64,000 bases of DNA from Amaurobius ferox (lineage: Eukaryota; Arthropoda; Arachnida; Araneae; Amaurobiidae). Where the stretch lies: positions 137,745,203 through 137,809,202 of the forward strand of contig OX578133.1 in assembly GCA_951213105.1 (NCBI GenBank), in the 5' to 3' direction. The position numbers and the translations under genes were made by a program. The notes under the pieces are model-generated. The model did no database searches, was not told where the DNA came from, and saw nothing but the letters and a program-made list of their open reading frames with translations. Each line of letters starts with the position of its first letter. The first letter of the stretch is position 1. This document shows, piece by piece, positions 1-12,900 of this stretch.

Positions 1-1761
1 TTTAATGTCTTGCTAAGTTTCGAATCCACTCTATTTGTAAAGATTCTTTGAACTTCTGTGAACCATGCACTGATAGGAAGAAATTAAGCTATATAGTTAG
101 TTTGGCATTAAGTATAGAAATAAATAAGGGAATTAATTATGTATTTATTTTAATGGAATGTAGAAGACTTACTTAATAATTTATAAACAGAATAATAACC
201 ACGAAATATAGAAAATTTAAGCTTCATCATTTTTACACAATTATATACCAGGCTGTTACCTGAATCTAATGAACAAGTTAATAAATATTTCAAAACATTA
301 ACTATACTTGTAACCTCCTTAAAAATACACCATTTTACGTATGTCTTTGTTCTTATATATTAACAAGTTTAGTAGATATTTAAACATAACAAATTCCCGA
401 ATTTTCTCACACAACACATATAAGTAACAACACTTATTCATAACAAACGATAATAAATATAATAATTTATGAATATATCTTTTGCGAAGATATATTTAAA
501 AATGCCATCTAATCTACCATTTGACATTAATTTGGAAATATTTATATTATTCATCACAAAATAAATTTTTTTACAACATATATAAAATAATGTATAAAAA
601 CCAATTAAAATAAAATAAAATAAAATGGGCATGAAATTGAATTGTAATTCATAAATTATTTTTTTACAACCAATTGGCATTTAAAACGTAATTAAAATAA
701 ATATTTTATTGGCAAAAAGAAATAATTAAATAAACTTTTCATTTATTTTTTCCAAATCTGTAAGTTTTATATATTTTCTTTGAATCTTTATTCTCATACA
801 GATAGTTTCATTAGCGCATACGAAAACATTTTGAAAACAATTGAAATACATCTATACTACAAATTCATTTGATAAATGCATATTAAAATGTTGATTGTAG
901 CACCATAATTTACTATATAACCACATTTTAATCAATCGCATTCCTAAGTTTAAAAAATAAAATGGTAAAAAACGGTGCGTTTAAATTTTATAATATGTAT
1001 AATCAAAATCCTTTATATATTGTATTTTACAATGCATGTATTTAGAATAAGATCTCTCCCGTTAGTTTAAACTTCATTCTAATTTGCAAACATCTATAAA
1101 CTTAAAATTGTCAATAAGTCTATTTAATAAACTTTTATAAGAGAAGATTAGGGACTTAAAGCCCAAGATGGCTATACTGCCGAGAAATATCTGAAAAAAC
1201 TATATGAAGAGTTTTCTTCACATTATATGTTAGTGAGTTATATTAACATTGCAATTTAAAGAAGATTAACTTTCGTGATTAATTTTGCATGAAAGTTACG
1301 ATTAATTTTGCATGAAACTTCTCCATTGATGTTTTCAAACGATCATTTGCAATAGAGCATTAGGTAAAGATTTGATGCCAGTTGAAATACGTATTCCAAT
1401 AGATAGAGTTCTAATGTATTTCTGTGAAAAGACAATGCAAACTATCAGACTTTAGTTTTGTTTTGTTTTTAAGTGGGATAGTATTTTATAAAGACACTAC
1501 CCGTTAGAACATTGATTAGCGATCCGATGATAGATCACAAATTAAGGCGTACTCTCAACACCTAATTGAATCGTTTTCAAGTATCTAAATCGTTAAAAAA
1601 TACACATACAATTTTAAATTGAATATTATAGCCTGTATCAAAAAGTTTCAAGAAAACAGAGGTAAAAATCAATAGTATTTTAATTTTAAATAAGAATAGG
1701 TTATACAATATTGCAATTGAGTGTGGTCAGACATTTACCAACATGACAACAACAACGACAC
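1..1761. other. 3' flanking DNA without recognisable gene
   Basis: Very AT-rich sequence with only chance reading frames made of Ile/Tyr/Phe/Lys. I see no transposase, RNA gene or splice structure that I can support. Confidence 0.5.
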
Positions 1762-1775
1762 AAATGGGTGTTGAG

Positions 1776-1831
1776 TTGTTGTTGTTGAGACCCAGACCGT
1801 CCGACCTACCAGAAAGGTGTAAGGTAACCGT
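1776..1831 (-). mobile_element. SINE 3'-end fragment with perfect target-site duplication
   Basis: The 56 bp contain the tail of the SINE family seen at 59530-59835 and 63412-63686 (acccagaccgtccgacctac, then cagaaaggtgtaaggtaacc), ending in TTG/CAA repeats. It is flanked by exact 14-bp direct repeats, aaatgggtgttgag, at 1762-1775 and 1832-1845. This is an extremely 5'-truncated but bona fide retrotransposition event. Confidence 0.85.
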
Positions 1832-1845
1832 AAATGGGTGTTGAG

Positions 1846-4573
1846 TACCATATCTTGGAGGAGTTGCTCTAGTTTCGGGCTAGAATCACGACTAGAAACA
1901 TTCATTCCTTACATTTCATCTTTTGAAAAACCATATCTTGACAGTATTGGTAATAGAGAATATTATCAACGATGGGATCGGTTATCAGAAATTTAGTATA
2001 ATCATGCAACACTACAAATTTTTATTTTAAACGCTAGAAATGTTGTTTATTCATAATGTAGATTTCTCAGAATTGCAATAACTTTCGTATATCTTTTTAC
2101 GTGGCTCAGCTTTTTATAATATATACTTAAAATGTATAGGTAACATGAGTTATAGCAGTATAATTAATGTTTACTATACGTCAAAGAAAGGATTACAGCT
2201 GAGATATTATAATTTATTTTCATTTTACGGAAACTGTTTCTTATATGATTTCATAGGTAAGTAATATCCGCAATATTTTGCAGCATTTTGCTTTGAATCC
2301 TCCATTATTATTTATTTATACTAAAATGGTTCAGGTTATATTTAAAAAGTACTATGTTTTAAATATTATAATTACAAAACATGTTTCAAATAATTCCTTA
2401 AACATTTAATATCTTTCCAACGCGTTTATTATTTCAAAACATATTAAATAACTAATATAAGACAGTCATAAACACATCACAAAATAATATGTTAAACAGT
2501 TCATATATGAATAAATTTTAAGCGAATTTGAGTGCATGTGTTTTCGTATAAGAGACAGAAGCACTTAGATGACAAGCATGAGCAGTGCAAACTTTGACTA
2601 AAGAATCGACGTACTTATAAGCAAATACTTTATCTCAAGCAAAAATTCCACGCTGAAATATGGTGAAATATTGGAAAATGAATTACGGTGTCACAGCAAA
2701 AATACTATTTACTCAAAACAATTGAATCAAAAATCTTACAAATCAGTTGTAAATCCCTCCTTGCATTTATTGCAGGCTACGGTGCTTACAGGTTATGGAA
2801 TTAAAATAATCTCTTATCTATAGTTCTTGCAAAAATTTTATCTCGCATCTTGCATGTGCTTCTCAAGATCTCTAATATTTTAATGGTGAGTTGATAGTGA
2901 CTGATGATTCGACCTCAGAATAAAGTCGCAGTCTAGGATGACATGTTTATGTCTAATACGGAGCGGCAGCAGACAGAGGGACATGCCAAACTACTGAAAG
3001 CTACACATCTGTCAAACTATGGAAGGATATCGGCACTACGGAAGCGTTTGGAAGTGGTGAACTGCGTGTGGGCATACACATTAGTTTTCTGTTAAAGAAC
3101 CTCTGTTAAATGAACTGCAATATGAAGCGTGACAGAAACTTCTAGATTCTGCGGTGAGCTGTTACAGTCGCTATAGTCAATGTTAGAGGAGACTGATTAT
3201 CACTGGATATGATTGCACCCCACATGATGTCATTTGTTTTGATGCAGAAATCGACAACACTGTCCTACTGAGAGTGAACTCTCACCTGCATCGTTATGTC
3301 ACACGAACCAATTCAAAAGTGCGAGTCAGTGCTAACCACAATTCGACATCATTCAAAGACTCGATTTTTTGTCAAAGCGTACACACTATAATTTATTTTT
3401 ATATGATATCAAATAAAGTTTTACAGTAAAAAAAATGCCAATGAAATTTCTACCTGCAGACAGTCTGAAACTATGCAATATAAATTTAAATAAAAATCCT
3501 ATAATAATTATCTGTCACCTCTGAGCAATATCTTATATTGTTAGCATATAAATACTGAACTTTATCCGGTCACTTATAAAGTTACTTTTACATCTGCTAC
3601 AACATATCTAGTTTTATAAATTGTATGTATGATCAGAATTGCAATATTTTATACAATTATATACAATAATTATAAAAAATGATTTTTTTTCTAAGGTATA
3701 TTGTACTTCTCGTTAATATCAGTATATAAGGTTTTAACTCTGCTTTTTCCAGAAACAAAGGCCATTAAATTTAAACATGTAAAAATGTAGAAAACACTGA
3801 ATAATAACATTGTTTGAATACCTAATCAACTTTTTAGGCACTTAAAAAATATGTTAAAATAAACTCTTTCATTCACATCAAATCGGTCAAAAGTCCTCGT
3901 AAACTAGGTCAAAGTATATTGCTTATGCACCCTTTTCTATGGAATAATGATCTTCTGCAACAAATTTTCAGTTCTATTAGCTATTTTTATCACACGAATA
4001 GCACAGAGTATAAGCTGAATGTATATGGCAACTAAAACACATGCATCACAGACTTCTCTTGGAAATAGAAATAATGTTGGCATCAAACAATTGTCTCTCT
4101 AATTCTTACTTTCTTAAAGCTGAAAAGATCAGAAAGTACAAGAAAAATTAGATAAAACTTATATCAAATTTGAACTGTCACATATGTATTTGAAATATTT
4201 ACATCTGCAGTTTTATACATTCATGCAACAGCATTTTGGTAGAACATCATGGAACATGAATGAAAATCAAAGTCATTCTCGTATAAGAAACATGTAAATT
4301 TCACTATAAACAAGTGGTCGGAAAAGTGCCGCTAGAACTAAAGTGCTATCATAAATGTGATGATGCATCATGTTCTAGTACACCTTGTTTATTATTTCAT
4401 CTAATACACCTGTAAATAATTCATTATATGCAGGTTATCACTGGTGAAAACACCACACCTCGCCGATGTGTAGTTCCGTCATAAATAATATACTACAAGG
4501 TGTTATGGACGAGGCCAATAACTTTAAGTATTAGGGTTATGCAGGTATATAGAAAACTCCAATGGTGCTATAC
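1846..4573. other. Intergenic, no recognised feature
   Basis: AT-rich with a slightly GC-richer, repeat-like stretch at about 2880-3380 (no ORF, no terminal repeats recognised). The 8-bp target duplication of the following hAT element starts at 4566. Confidence 0.4.
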
Positions 4574-4918
4574 CAGTGGTCTCAAACTCAAATCCTTTGG
4601 AGAGCCACTTTGTAGATTTCTAGGGTTTTGGAGGGCCGCAAGAATAATTAATGCCTACGATTACGTAATTTTACAAAATATGAAACTACATACAATTACG
4701 AAAAAGGGATTGTTTTATATATGATTAATTTGTATATGATAAAACCATTACATATATCTTTATGTCTAAGTACTCAGTGAAATATGGTAGAAAAAACCGA
4801 AGTACACACAAGTTATTTTAATTTTGGTGGTAAAAATATTGACATTTTAAAAGGGATATGTGCCATGGTGTTTGATAGGAATATATCCTTTTTTTAACAA
4901 TGAGGGAATTGTGAAGGA

Positions 4919-5845
4919 CTATTTTTTTTTACCAGAAGTTTGGGCATGCTTTTGTAATACCAGTTTATCAATGTTCGGGGAAATGTCCTTGGCACAAGCT
5001 ACTTTTAAAATTGAAGACAAATGGGTGCCACTTAATTTATTTCTTTGAAGAGATTTGACTTGATTCATTCTGGAAAACAATTGTTCACATGAATATGTTG
5101 CTCCGAACATGGATAAGACCCGTGCAGCTCGATTGTAAATATTTATATACTTTTCTTTAGAAACAAACTGGTAAAACTCTATAAGGGTGCAGCTGTTGAA
5201 TTTTTGTTTTAATAAAAAGTCACATTGAAAGTTAATTAGTTCCAGTCGAAGTTCTTCAGGTGCGCTATCGATACTGCAGGAAAACGGTAAAACGAATATA
5301 TTAAAACTTTGTTCCATATCCCTGAAAAATTCAAATCTCCTGTTAAAATCCTCTTTTAACATAGCAATTTTTGTAGAAAACGCAGTAAAGTCAATTTCCT
5401 ACTCTTCCACAATTATGGATTGTAAAGTTGGGAAATAAACAAGATTTCCCGCTTTAAGATGGCCTTCCCAAAGTTGTAGTTTTCTCACAAATGCTTTCAC
5501 ATTATCAGCAATGTCAGTGACTAGCTTATTTTGTCCTTGTAGTTTGGCATTTGAATCATTTAAATTGCCAGTTATATCTGTGCTGAATGCTAGATCACAT
5601 AGCAATTTAGTGTCATCGAAGAGTGAGACATCTTGATTTTTACTTTCAAGGAAGATCCTTATTTCATGTCTCAGATCCCAAAAACGTTTTGATACCCGTC
5701 CACAGCGAAGCCACCTTATTTGAGAGTAATATAAAATGTCGTTACTCTTACAACAAAAACACTGCAACTCCTACTTCTCATAGAAAACCCTATTTTCATC
5801 TTCAATTTTTCGTTTTTTACCGCAACTCGGCTTAGAAAAAGACAT
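4919..5845 (-). pseudogene. hAT transposase pseudogene, internally deleted
   Basis: The start MSFSKPSCGKKRKIEDENRV is followed by a TAG at 5771-5773, then QCFCCKSNDILYYSQIRWLR and CGRVSKRFWDLRHEI. After a TAG at 5399-5401 the frame continues EIDFTAFSTKIAMLKEDFNR. It ends with the hAT dimerisation region (AARVLSMFGATYSCEQLFSR, then MNQVKSLQRNKLSGTHLSSI). All pieces are in one frame. The BED finger and much of the catalytic core are deleted: the N-terminus jumps straight to the I-R-W-L..V-L-K-R-F-W-D-L-R segment. Two nonsense codons plus this deletion mean it cannot make active transposase. Confidence 0.88.
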
Positions 5846-6138
5846 TTTTGTTGGAAACAAGCAAATTAATAAACAAAAACCCAGTTTTTAAATTCGAATT
5901 TTAATACAAACGTTTTAGAGAAGACCTAAAAAATTCGGTTCACACCATCAAAGATTACAAACAACAAATGGCCTGTTGCCAGAAAATCGACGTCAGAATT
6001 TTCTCTTTCCACTGGTGTTGACAGGTCTTTCCCAAAAATTCCGCCCACATTTTCCATAATGTTGACAGAAACTACTAAAATTCAGTAATTTACTAAAATT
6101 CCAAAATATAATCTACTGACTTTCTAAAAGTTCGTAAA

Positions 6139-6139
<1 letters not shown>

Positions 6140-6220
<81 letters not shown>

Positions 6221-6235
6221 CTCCCCCCCCCCCCC
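6140..6235. repeat. (CT)n microsatellite and poly-C tract
   Basis: An uninterrupted CT dinucleotide run of about 78 bp (6141-6218) is followed by a C homopolymer. It lies inside the hAT element. On the minus strand it reads as an Arg-Glu repeat frame, which is not a protein. Confidence 0.95.
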
Positions 6236-6471
6236 GAAAAAAAGAACAACAACACTGAACTTTTCTGAAGGTAGCCGGACCTAGTGGATTTCCTGACCTA
6301 GTGGCGCCATCAAGTGAATGGTTTGATAATTCATTTTTTTTTCTTGTAAGTGAATAGAATAAAATTTTATAAATTATTGCAATTACGGAAAAAACGTCGG
6401 GGGCAGCAAAATAGTATGCATCGGGCCACATGCGGCCCGCGGGACGCAAGTTTGAGACCACTGTGCTATAA

Positions 6472-7595
6472 GATAACTTTAGGGGATAACCCCCACCCCA
6501 CCCCCTTTTTTGTGGGGGTACGGAGTGTATATCGCTTGCTGTTAGAGGTAAATAAAAACTCAATTACAAAGCTATGGAGATTTATTACTACTAAACACAC
6601 TCAATATATGAAAAGAACTCTAAAAACTAGTGTATGAAATCTAACTCCCCCTCCAAGAGTCTAACAATTAGAAAATACAGCAGAATAAAATTGACCTTAT
6701 TATACATAAAATATCAAATGTTTTTCTTCAACAACGATGCATGCTTGCACACGTGTAATAATATGTATCAGGGTATTTACATGCAGAAATAATAAAATTG
6801 CCTCTTTTGAAATGGTTATTTAGATAGTTATTTTGCAACTTTCGCTGTGGAGCAAAAAAGTTGCGCTCTCATCATTTGCGCTCCATTTTGCTTCGATCTA
6901 CAACTTTGTAAATGACTTTTATCTTTAACAGAAAGCGTTTTTGTTTTATCTTTAACAGGAAGCGAGATAGCCCCCATATCCCCCTAAAAAGATGTCAACT
7001 CCCTAATGTTGTCTCATCGTATACTTCATTGAGGTTTCCTATACCACCAGCATAACAAAATTCAATGATAACTCTAATACTTCTCGCGTTATTTACATGA
7101 TCAATGATTTTCCTTAAAAACATGTATATTAGAAAAATAATAGATTTCTTAATATTAAATGTATTACTATAAAAATATAACATGAATATAAATTACAATA
7201 ATTACAAGAGTCACAACATTGCACATTGAAAAGAGAGTGCAATTTTTTATAGAAAAGAGACAGGGATGAGAATTCTGCCAAAATATTTTATCTTTTTTTA
7301 TAAAATACTTTCTAACAGAAACTGTGTTATATACAGGTTACGTGCAATTTGTTTCCGAAAATCGTTATAACCTATCCAATTCCAACTGCTGGCTTAGGTT
7401 ATCGGAACTACAATCACGTAATCTTTCTATGATCAATCAATGTTGATAAATACTGAGCCTCGAATTTACTGAAATTTAATAATGTTTAGACAAATGGATA
7501 TAACGATATTGAAACCAATATTGGGAAGTCAACACTGGACCAGATGCATGCTTTAAGATAAATATTAGTAAAAACTAAAAACCACAACATCAGTC
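6472..7595. other. Intergenic, no recognised feature
   Basis: A C-rich patch (acccccaccccacccccttt) lies near 6488; otherwise AT-rich. No supported gene. Confidence 0.4.
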
Positions 7596-8640
7596 CATTT
7601 GTATAGATTTTAAAAACAGCCTACGACAGCATTAAAAGAGATAAACTGTTTGAGGCAATAGAAAAACTTGGTATTTCACAAAAACTAACCAACCTAACAA
7701 AAGCAACATTAAGAAAAGACAGATGCACAGTAAAAACACAGATATACAGCATGAGCTATCTTATCCCTTTAAGGCAGAGAGAGATCTGATGCAGGTGAAT
7801 GCTCTTGCATGTAGGCTCTTTAACATTGCACTGGAAAAGTCAGTCAGAGATTCTGGTATTCAGAGAAAGGATGTAACTTTCAATAAATCACTGCAAATCT
7901 TAGGTTTTGCAGACGACTTTGACATCATAAAAAGATCTAAATAGGCAGTCAAAGAAGCGTTTGCTTCACTGAAAGTCGCAGTCAAGAATATAAGACTCAC
8001 CTTTAATAAAAGCAAAACAAAATAGTATGGATACACAACTACATATCTACTTTCTTTATATGTGAATGGTTACACTTTTGCAGGGGCTTCCCAGTTTAAA
8101 TACCTGGGCTCTCTTATCACTAGTAACAATAACCTTAAAACAGAAATTATCAACAGATTAATACAGATGCTACCATGGATTAAAAAACCAATGAGATGGT
8201 ATTCATCCAATCCATTTTAAAACCAAGATAAAAATATATAAAACTCTTTTCTGTCCTATTATTTCATATGGCAACGAATCCTGAACACTTATCAAGTAGG
8301 AAGAGAATAAACTGAACATCTTAAGAGAAAAGATCTTTGACACAATGTGTACAAACTTTATGGAGAGCCAGCCATACATTACTAGGATTTATAAAGCTTA
8401 TAGAACTAGATGGCTGGGACACTAATGGAGATCGCAAGATGCATACCTCAGCAAAAAATTGACCTTCTCAAACCAAAGGTATCTAGAAAGAGAGGACCCC
8501 ATCCCCATACACACACACATACCACAAGATGGATGGAAATGGTAGCAGTCTGCCACTCTAGATAAGGGACGATGGAAACGCATTGAAGAAAATATTGGAA
8601 CCAAAATTAAAAAGAATGAACCGACTAAGAATTTAATTCA
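7596..8640 (+). pseudogene. Decayed non-LTR retrotransposon reverse transcriptase (RTE-like)
   Basis: Frame-broken plus-strand remnants follow the RT order. A/K-A-Y-D-S-I-K-R-D-K-L-F comes first (about 7615), then LFNIALEKSVRDSGIQ (about 7820), then the catalytic F-A-D-D in LGFADDFDIIKRSK (about 7900-7944). FNKSKTK follows, then FKYLGSLITSNNN (about 8093) and a thumb/C-terminal R-T-R-W-L-G-H block (about 8402). Multiple frameshifts and stops make it inactive. The RTE assignment rests on the L-F-N-x-A-L-E-K..R-D-S-G pattern. Confidence 0.8.
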
Positions 8641-9913
8641 TAAGTGACATAAGTTTAATTCATAAGTGTTTTCTGAGTAAATTGCCGGACGTTTCCTCCA
8701 AATTTCTCTTCCTATATCTGATGCAGTGATAACAGAATATTGTTTTAAATAACTTATTTATGCTAGAAACGCCTTGATTAATCGTACAACTCATCCTGAT
8801 CAAGAACGTCGTGTAAGTATTTGTTAACTGTACCATACTTACTTGAGACTTGTCACATTTTGCTATAACTTGACTAGAAACAGACTAATACATGCATGTA
8901 TTCCAATTTTTATGTGAGTATCTAATTCATTTACGTGCGTGTGTAAGTTCTAGCAAAAACAAAATACTTTAAGGAATCCAATTCCTTGATATTTAAAACA
9001 AACAAATATTTGAGCTAATATCAACATACTCAAACATATTTTTCATTACATATTCTATCCAAATATTTAGTATTCAAATAAACACATTATCACCATTAGG
9101 TTTAGGTGTGACATAAGTTATCTAAACAAATTCCAGTTTCATTTTATATATTTTGATAATTTATAAAATAAAATTTATCATGAATGCATGTAGAAAAGCA
9201 ACAATTCAGAAAATTCTGAAAGTTGATTAAAATTCTTGAAATAATAAGAGAATGCCACTTAAGTTTATTCTCATATGTAAAGTTTTAAAAACATTTATCA
9301 TTCATGTACAATGCAGTTTTGTTCAGAAAATCCTCTATTAATGGGTCATTCCTTCTGTAGAAGCATACCCATATATTACACAATGTGATATGATTTCTTA
9401 AAAGAGTACTATTATTATTTAAGGATAATAAATAACACATACCTCATCACTTTAATCCAAGAAGAAGCATTTGGAAAAGAAAAATATTACTAAATAATTT
9501 TTATTTCAAAAATAGCAAAATCAATGTAGAAATATCAGAATAAAAAATAGCCTTTTCTTAATGTAATCGTTGTTCTTATTTTAGATTTTGAAAACTATTA
9601 TCATAATAATTTTATGGCAGTAAAAATCCAGATAAATTAGAAAAGAATAAAATTATGACCAACATTTAATGGTCATACACCTTTATCTGTATTTTATATG
9701 AAAATATATGTTATGAAAATAAATTGAATAACAAATAAATGATTAAAAACATTTCACAATTATTTTTGACATGAACACGTATACTTCTTATTCAAAGGTA
9801 AACCAATTCCCTTTTAAAAGTATTAATATGTTTCAGAAAGAAATTGAGCTTCTTTTGTCACGGCAAAAACGGTTGTTCTTTAATCAAAGGATAAAATAGC
9901 AGCCATTGCCTTT
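8641..9913. other. Presumed 3' UTR and flank of stan
   Basis: AT-rich, no ORF. If exon 27 is right, the transcript's 3' UTR lies here on the minus strand, with an AATAAA at 9500-9505 as one possible signal. Confidence 0.3.
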
Positions 9914-9965
9914 TTAAACAGTTGCTCTATTTTTCTTGACCTCATGGAGAACTCTTAGTCTTCTT
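9914..9965 (-). CDS. stan: stan exon 27: candidate terminal coding exon
   Basis: Downstream of the exon 26 donor, the first good acceptor found in the right phase is tcttgtttcag at 9966. It opens a 52-bp reading frame giving [17 protein letters not shown] and then TAA at 9914-9916. The summed coding length from window start is then an exact multiple of three. The last residue is Val but position -2 is Ala, so it is not a class I PDZ ligand. An AATAAA on this strand at 9500-9505 could end the transcript, though such hexamers are common in DNA this AT-rich. Confidence 0.4.
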
Positions 9966-12900
9966 CTGAAACAAGATCATAGTTTTATGCGTCCAAATAA
10001 TACGGATTTTTATTCCAGGCAGTTGAAATACTTTACAGAATACGTGGAAGGGACATTGAAAAAGGAGCTGTGACCCCTATGAGACCTTATACATGCAGAA
10101 ACAATGACTATACTTCATAGAAAGCATAGCAAAGTAACTATAAACTTCTTAATCTAATTTATCATACAAAGATTCAATTCCTATGAATAAAATTAATTAA
10201 TTATTATTGGAGCAGTGTTTAATATTCAATTTAGCGTCTGTTAAATTGTGGAGATCGGATTGTCAATCGATTCTACAATGTCGAAACTTTAAAATCGATT
10301 ACATCGTCAAAACACGAAAAGTATACATAATTTTTAAATGCACGAAAATTCGATTATTGATAGTACGGATTCCATTTAAAGCATTTTTGAAAGAGAATTC
10401 TGCGATTTTCCGATAATGTTAAAATGAAAGTCTTCAATAATACTTTCGATCGCTAAGAAAGCGATTTGTTTTAAAATCGCTCAAAATTTCGCTTCATTAT
10501 AAAATAACTAGAAGGCCAATTCGAATTGCAAAAAAGACACACTCCGAGGTGTTTCCTCCAGGGGAACCGAGGTATCTCTGAACCAAACATCATGATTGTA
10601 TGTTGCTTATTCTCCGTTACAGTCAACAGAGACAAACATTTTTTATTAGGGCCCGGACTTTAATAACATTTGCATGTTTTAGGCTTTTCTCTTCTTTTAG
10701 GGCATTTTTACAGTTTATAAGGCATTTTCGAGGGTTTTGATAATTTTCTTTTTTTAAGAGCATTTTTTTATTTGTTTGTTTTAAATCATTTTCCGTCATT
10801 TTTTTTTCGATAACAAAATTAAATTTTCAAAATAATTATACTTTTAAATTGAAACACTCAAAACCAGGTTTACCAGACGAATACAGCAATACACCTTCAA
10901 AGTTCTCATTCGGGCAACTCAGTTTAAAACACTATTTAGTACTGTCCAGTTTTTGGAAAAAAAATTGCCTATAATCCACTTTCGAAAGGAATTGTGGGGA
11001 CAGTAGTGAACAAAAGAATTCATATTTAGAGCTTCATACCTTGCACTATTGCCGAGATTCTAAACCCTTTATGTTTGTTCTCAGATCCACATATTTAAGT
11101 TGTATTATGTTTGTCTTAAACGTATGAATTTTGATACCTTTATTAAGTTTCCACATAAAATCTCTACTCAGTGCTTTTTTTTATTTTCCAAAAACCTGAG
11201 AGAACAGTTCTGAATGGTTCTGACTTTTATGGTGCAATCTTTCTCCTGGATACCTGAGGACTTCTGCGAGAATATCCTTATTCAGTGTAATTCTGATGCA
11301 TTTGCATATGATAAGAGTACAAATCATTAAAATTCATTTATAACAAGTATTTATAACCTTTTTATAGTTTTTATAATGCATTTTATAAAGAAAAGACAAA
11401 ATTCTAGTCTATGAATTGTCTAATATTAAAGTTATTTCATTTATAATTTTAAATAAATATAATACAAAATATTTTAGGAGGATTTTCCCCTTCAAATTTT
11501 AAGGGCACTTTTTCATTTTTTTAAGGACATTTTTGGGGAATTTTCAGATCATCAACATCCCGGCCCTAATTGTTATAGATGCATATTTATGATTACTCTG
11601 TAATTTGTAACAAGGTACTAAAGGCTCAATGATGCAAAAGAAATATGAGTTAAAATTAGATTGACTTTTACAAAAGACATTTGAAAGTATTTTGAAACAT
11701 AAATTACAAGTACTTACTCAGAATCAGTTAGCTCTGCTGTTGCTAGGGGTGGAATTGTAGCATTTTGTCGACTGATGAGCCTTGAAATATTACTAGATCC
11801 ATCACTTGGAGAAAACTCAACTTTCATCAAGCTCAGAGACATAGATAATTCTTCTTCACTAGGAGTATCATCTTAAGTGGAAAGAAAATCGTATTGCTTT
11901 AAGTGTGGCATGAAATTGCATTAATTTTACATAAGAAATTTAAATATGTACCCTCATGTAAAACTAAAATAATATCAGAATTGAAATTTTCATTTCTAGT
12001 TCTCAGATCGACATATTTAAGTTACATTTTGTTTGTTTAAAAAGTATGAATTCTAATACTTGTATTGCGTTTCCACATAAAATCTCTACCCATTAATTTT
12101 TTCCAAAAAAAATTGTACTTTCACAAAATATAGTGCCGTTTATGCTATTTTATGTAAATAAAACAATTCTAAGCCTTAATATCAACCAAATTTAAAATAT
12201 TTGTATAATTCTAAAGTAGTTCACTCTTGAACAAACTATTTTCAGCGTTTGTGAATCTGATTCTCCTTGTATGATTTCAGAATCATCAGTTTTAAATGAA
12301 AATGTATGCAAAATTCACCCTATGATTAATTTTTAAAATTTAGATATACAAGTAGATTAAGAGGTAAGGAAAATATTGTATGGATTTTTCAACTCATTTT
12401 TTAAATTTAAATTATAAATATAAGTTAAAATTGTGACACATTTTAGCTTGTCAAATTGCATATTTATGTATAAAATTAAATATTTTAATGATTACGTTAA
12501 GGTAAGGAAAGATACAGCTAGAAATATTTTAAGATAAGTTATAATTCCCATTCTCAATTGATAGAAAGTGCAAAGAAACAATATTTTGCATCCGAAATAA
12601 GACTTGCAATATTTTCAAATAATATTTATTAAATAGTCAATATTATTTAATAAGAAAATTTTCTAATGAGTCATATATATTTTCTTGAGAATCTTTTGAT
12701 GACATCTTATTTGACATTAAGAATTATATCATGACATATTATTACATATTAAGACTCTTGAGATTTGATATTAACATCCTTGAAGAAAGCAGGCATATGT
12801 CAATTAGGTAACTAACGCCTAACTGAGCCACCTAACTGACATATGCCTGCCTTCTTCAAGGAAGTTTTTAAGTTATTGAACGTAGATTTTCTATATTGTT

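Larger units (their letters stand above)
4574..6463 (-). mobile_element. Complete but defective hAT DNA transposon (GTF2IRD2/EPM2AIP1-like clade)
   Basis: Both ends carry the same terminal inverted repeat: CAGTGGTCTCAAACT on the left and its reverse complement AGTTTGAGACCACTG on the right. The element is flanked by an 8-bp target duplication, tgctatac (4566-4573) and tgctataa (6464-6471), with one mismatch; 8 bp is the hAT hallmark. The inner right end (CCCGCGGGCCGCATGTGGCC in the minus reading) is typical of this clade. The transposase pseudogene is at 4919-5845. A long (CT)n tract followed by poly-C lies at 6140-6235. Confidence 0.93.

Noticed and set aside
438..680. 80-residue hydrophobic minus-strand frame
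   Set aside because: Ile/Phe/Tyr/Lys-rich chance frame in very AT-rich DNA, with no coding support.
6093..6563. 156-residue minus-strand frame with a long Arg-Glu repeat
   Set aside because: It is translation of the (CT)n microsatellite and poly-C tract within the hAT element, not a protein.
9914..9965. C-terminal PDZ-binding motif in the predicted stan end (R-A-T-V)
   Set aside because: Class I ligands need Ser/Thr at position -2. Here it is Ala, and the exon itself is only a prediction.
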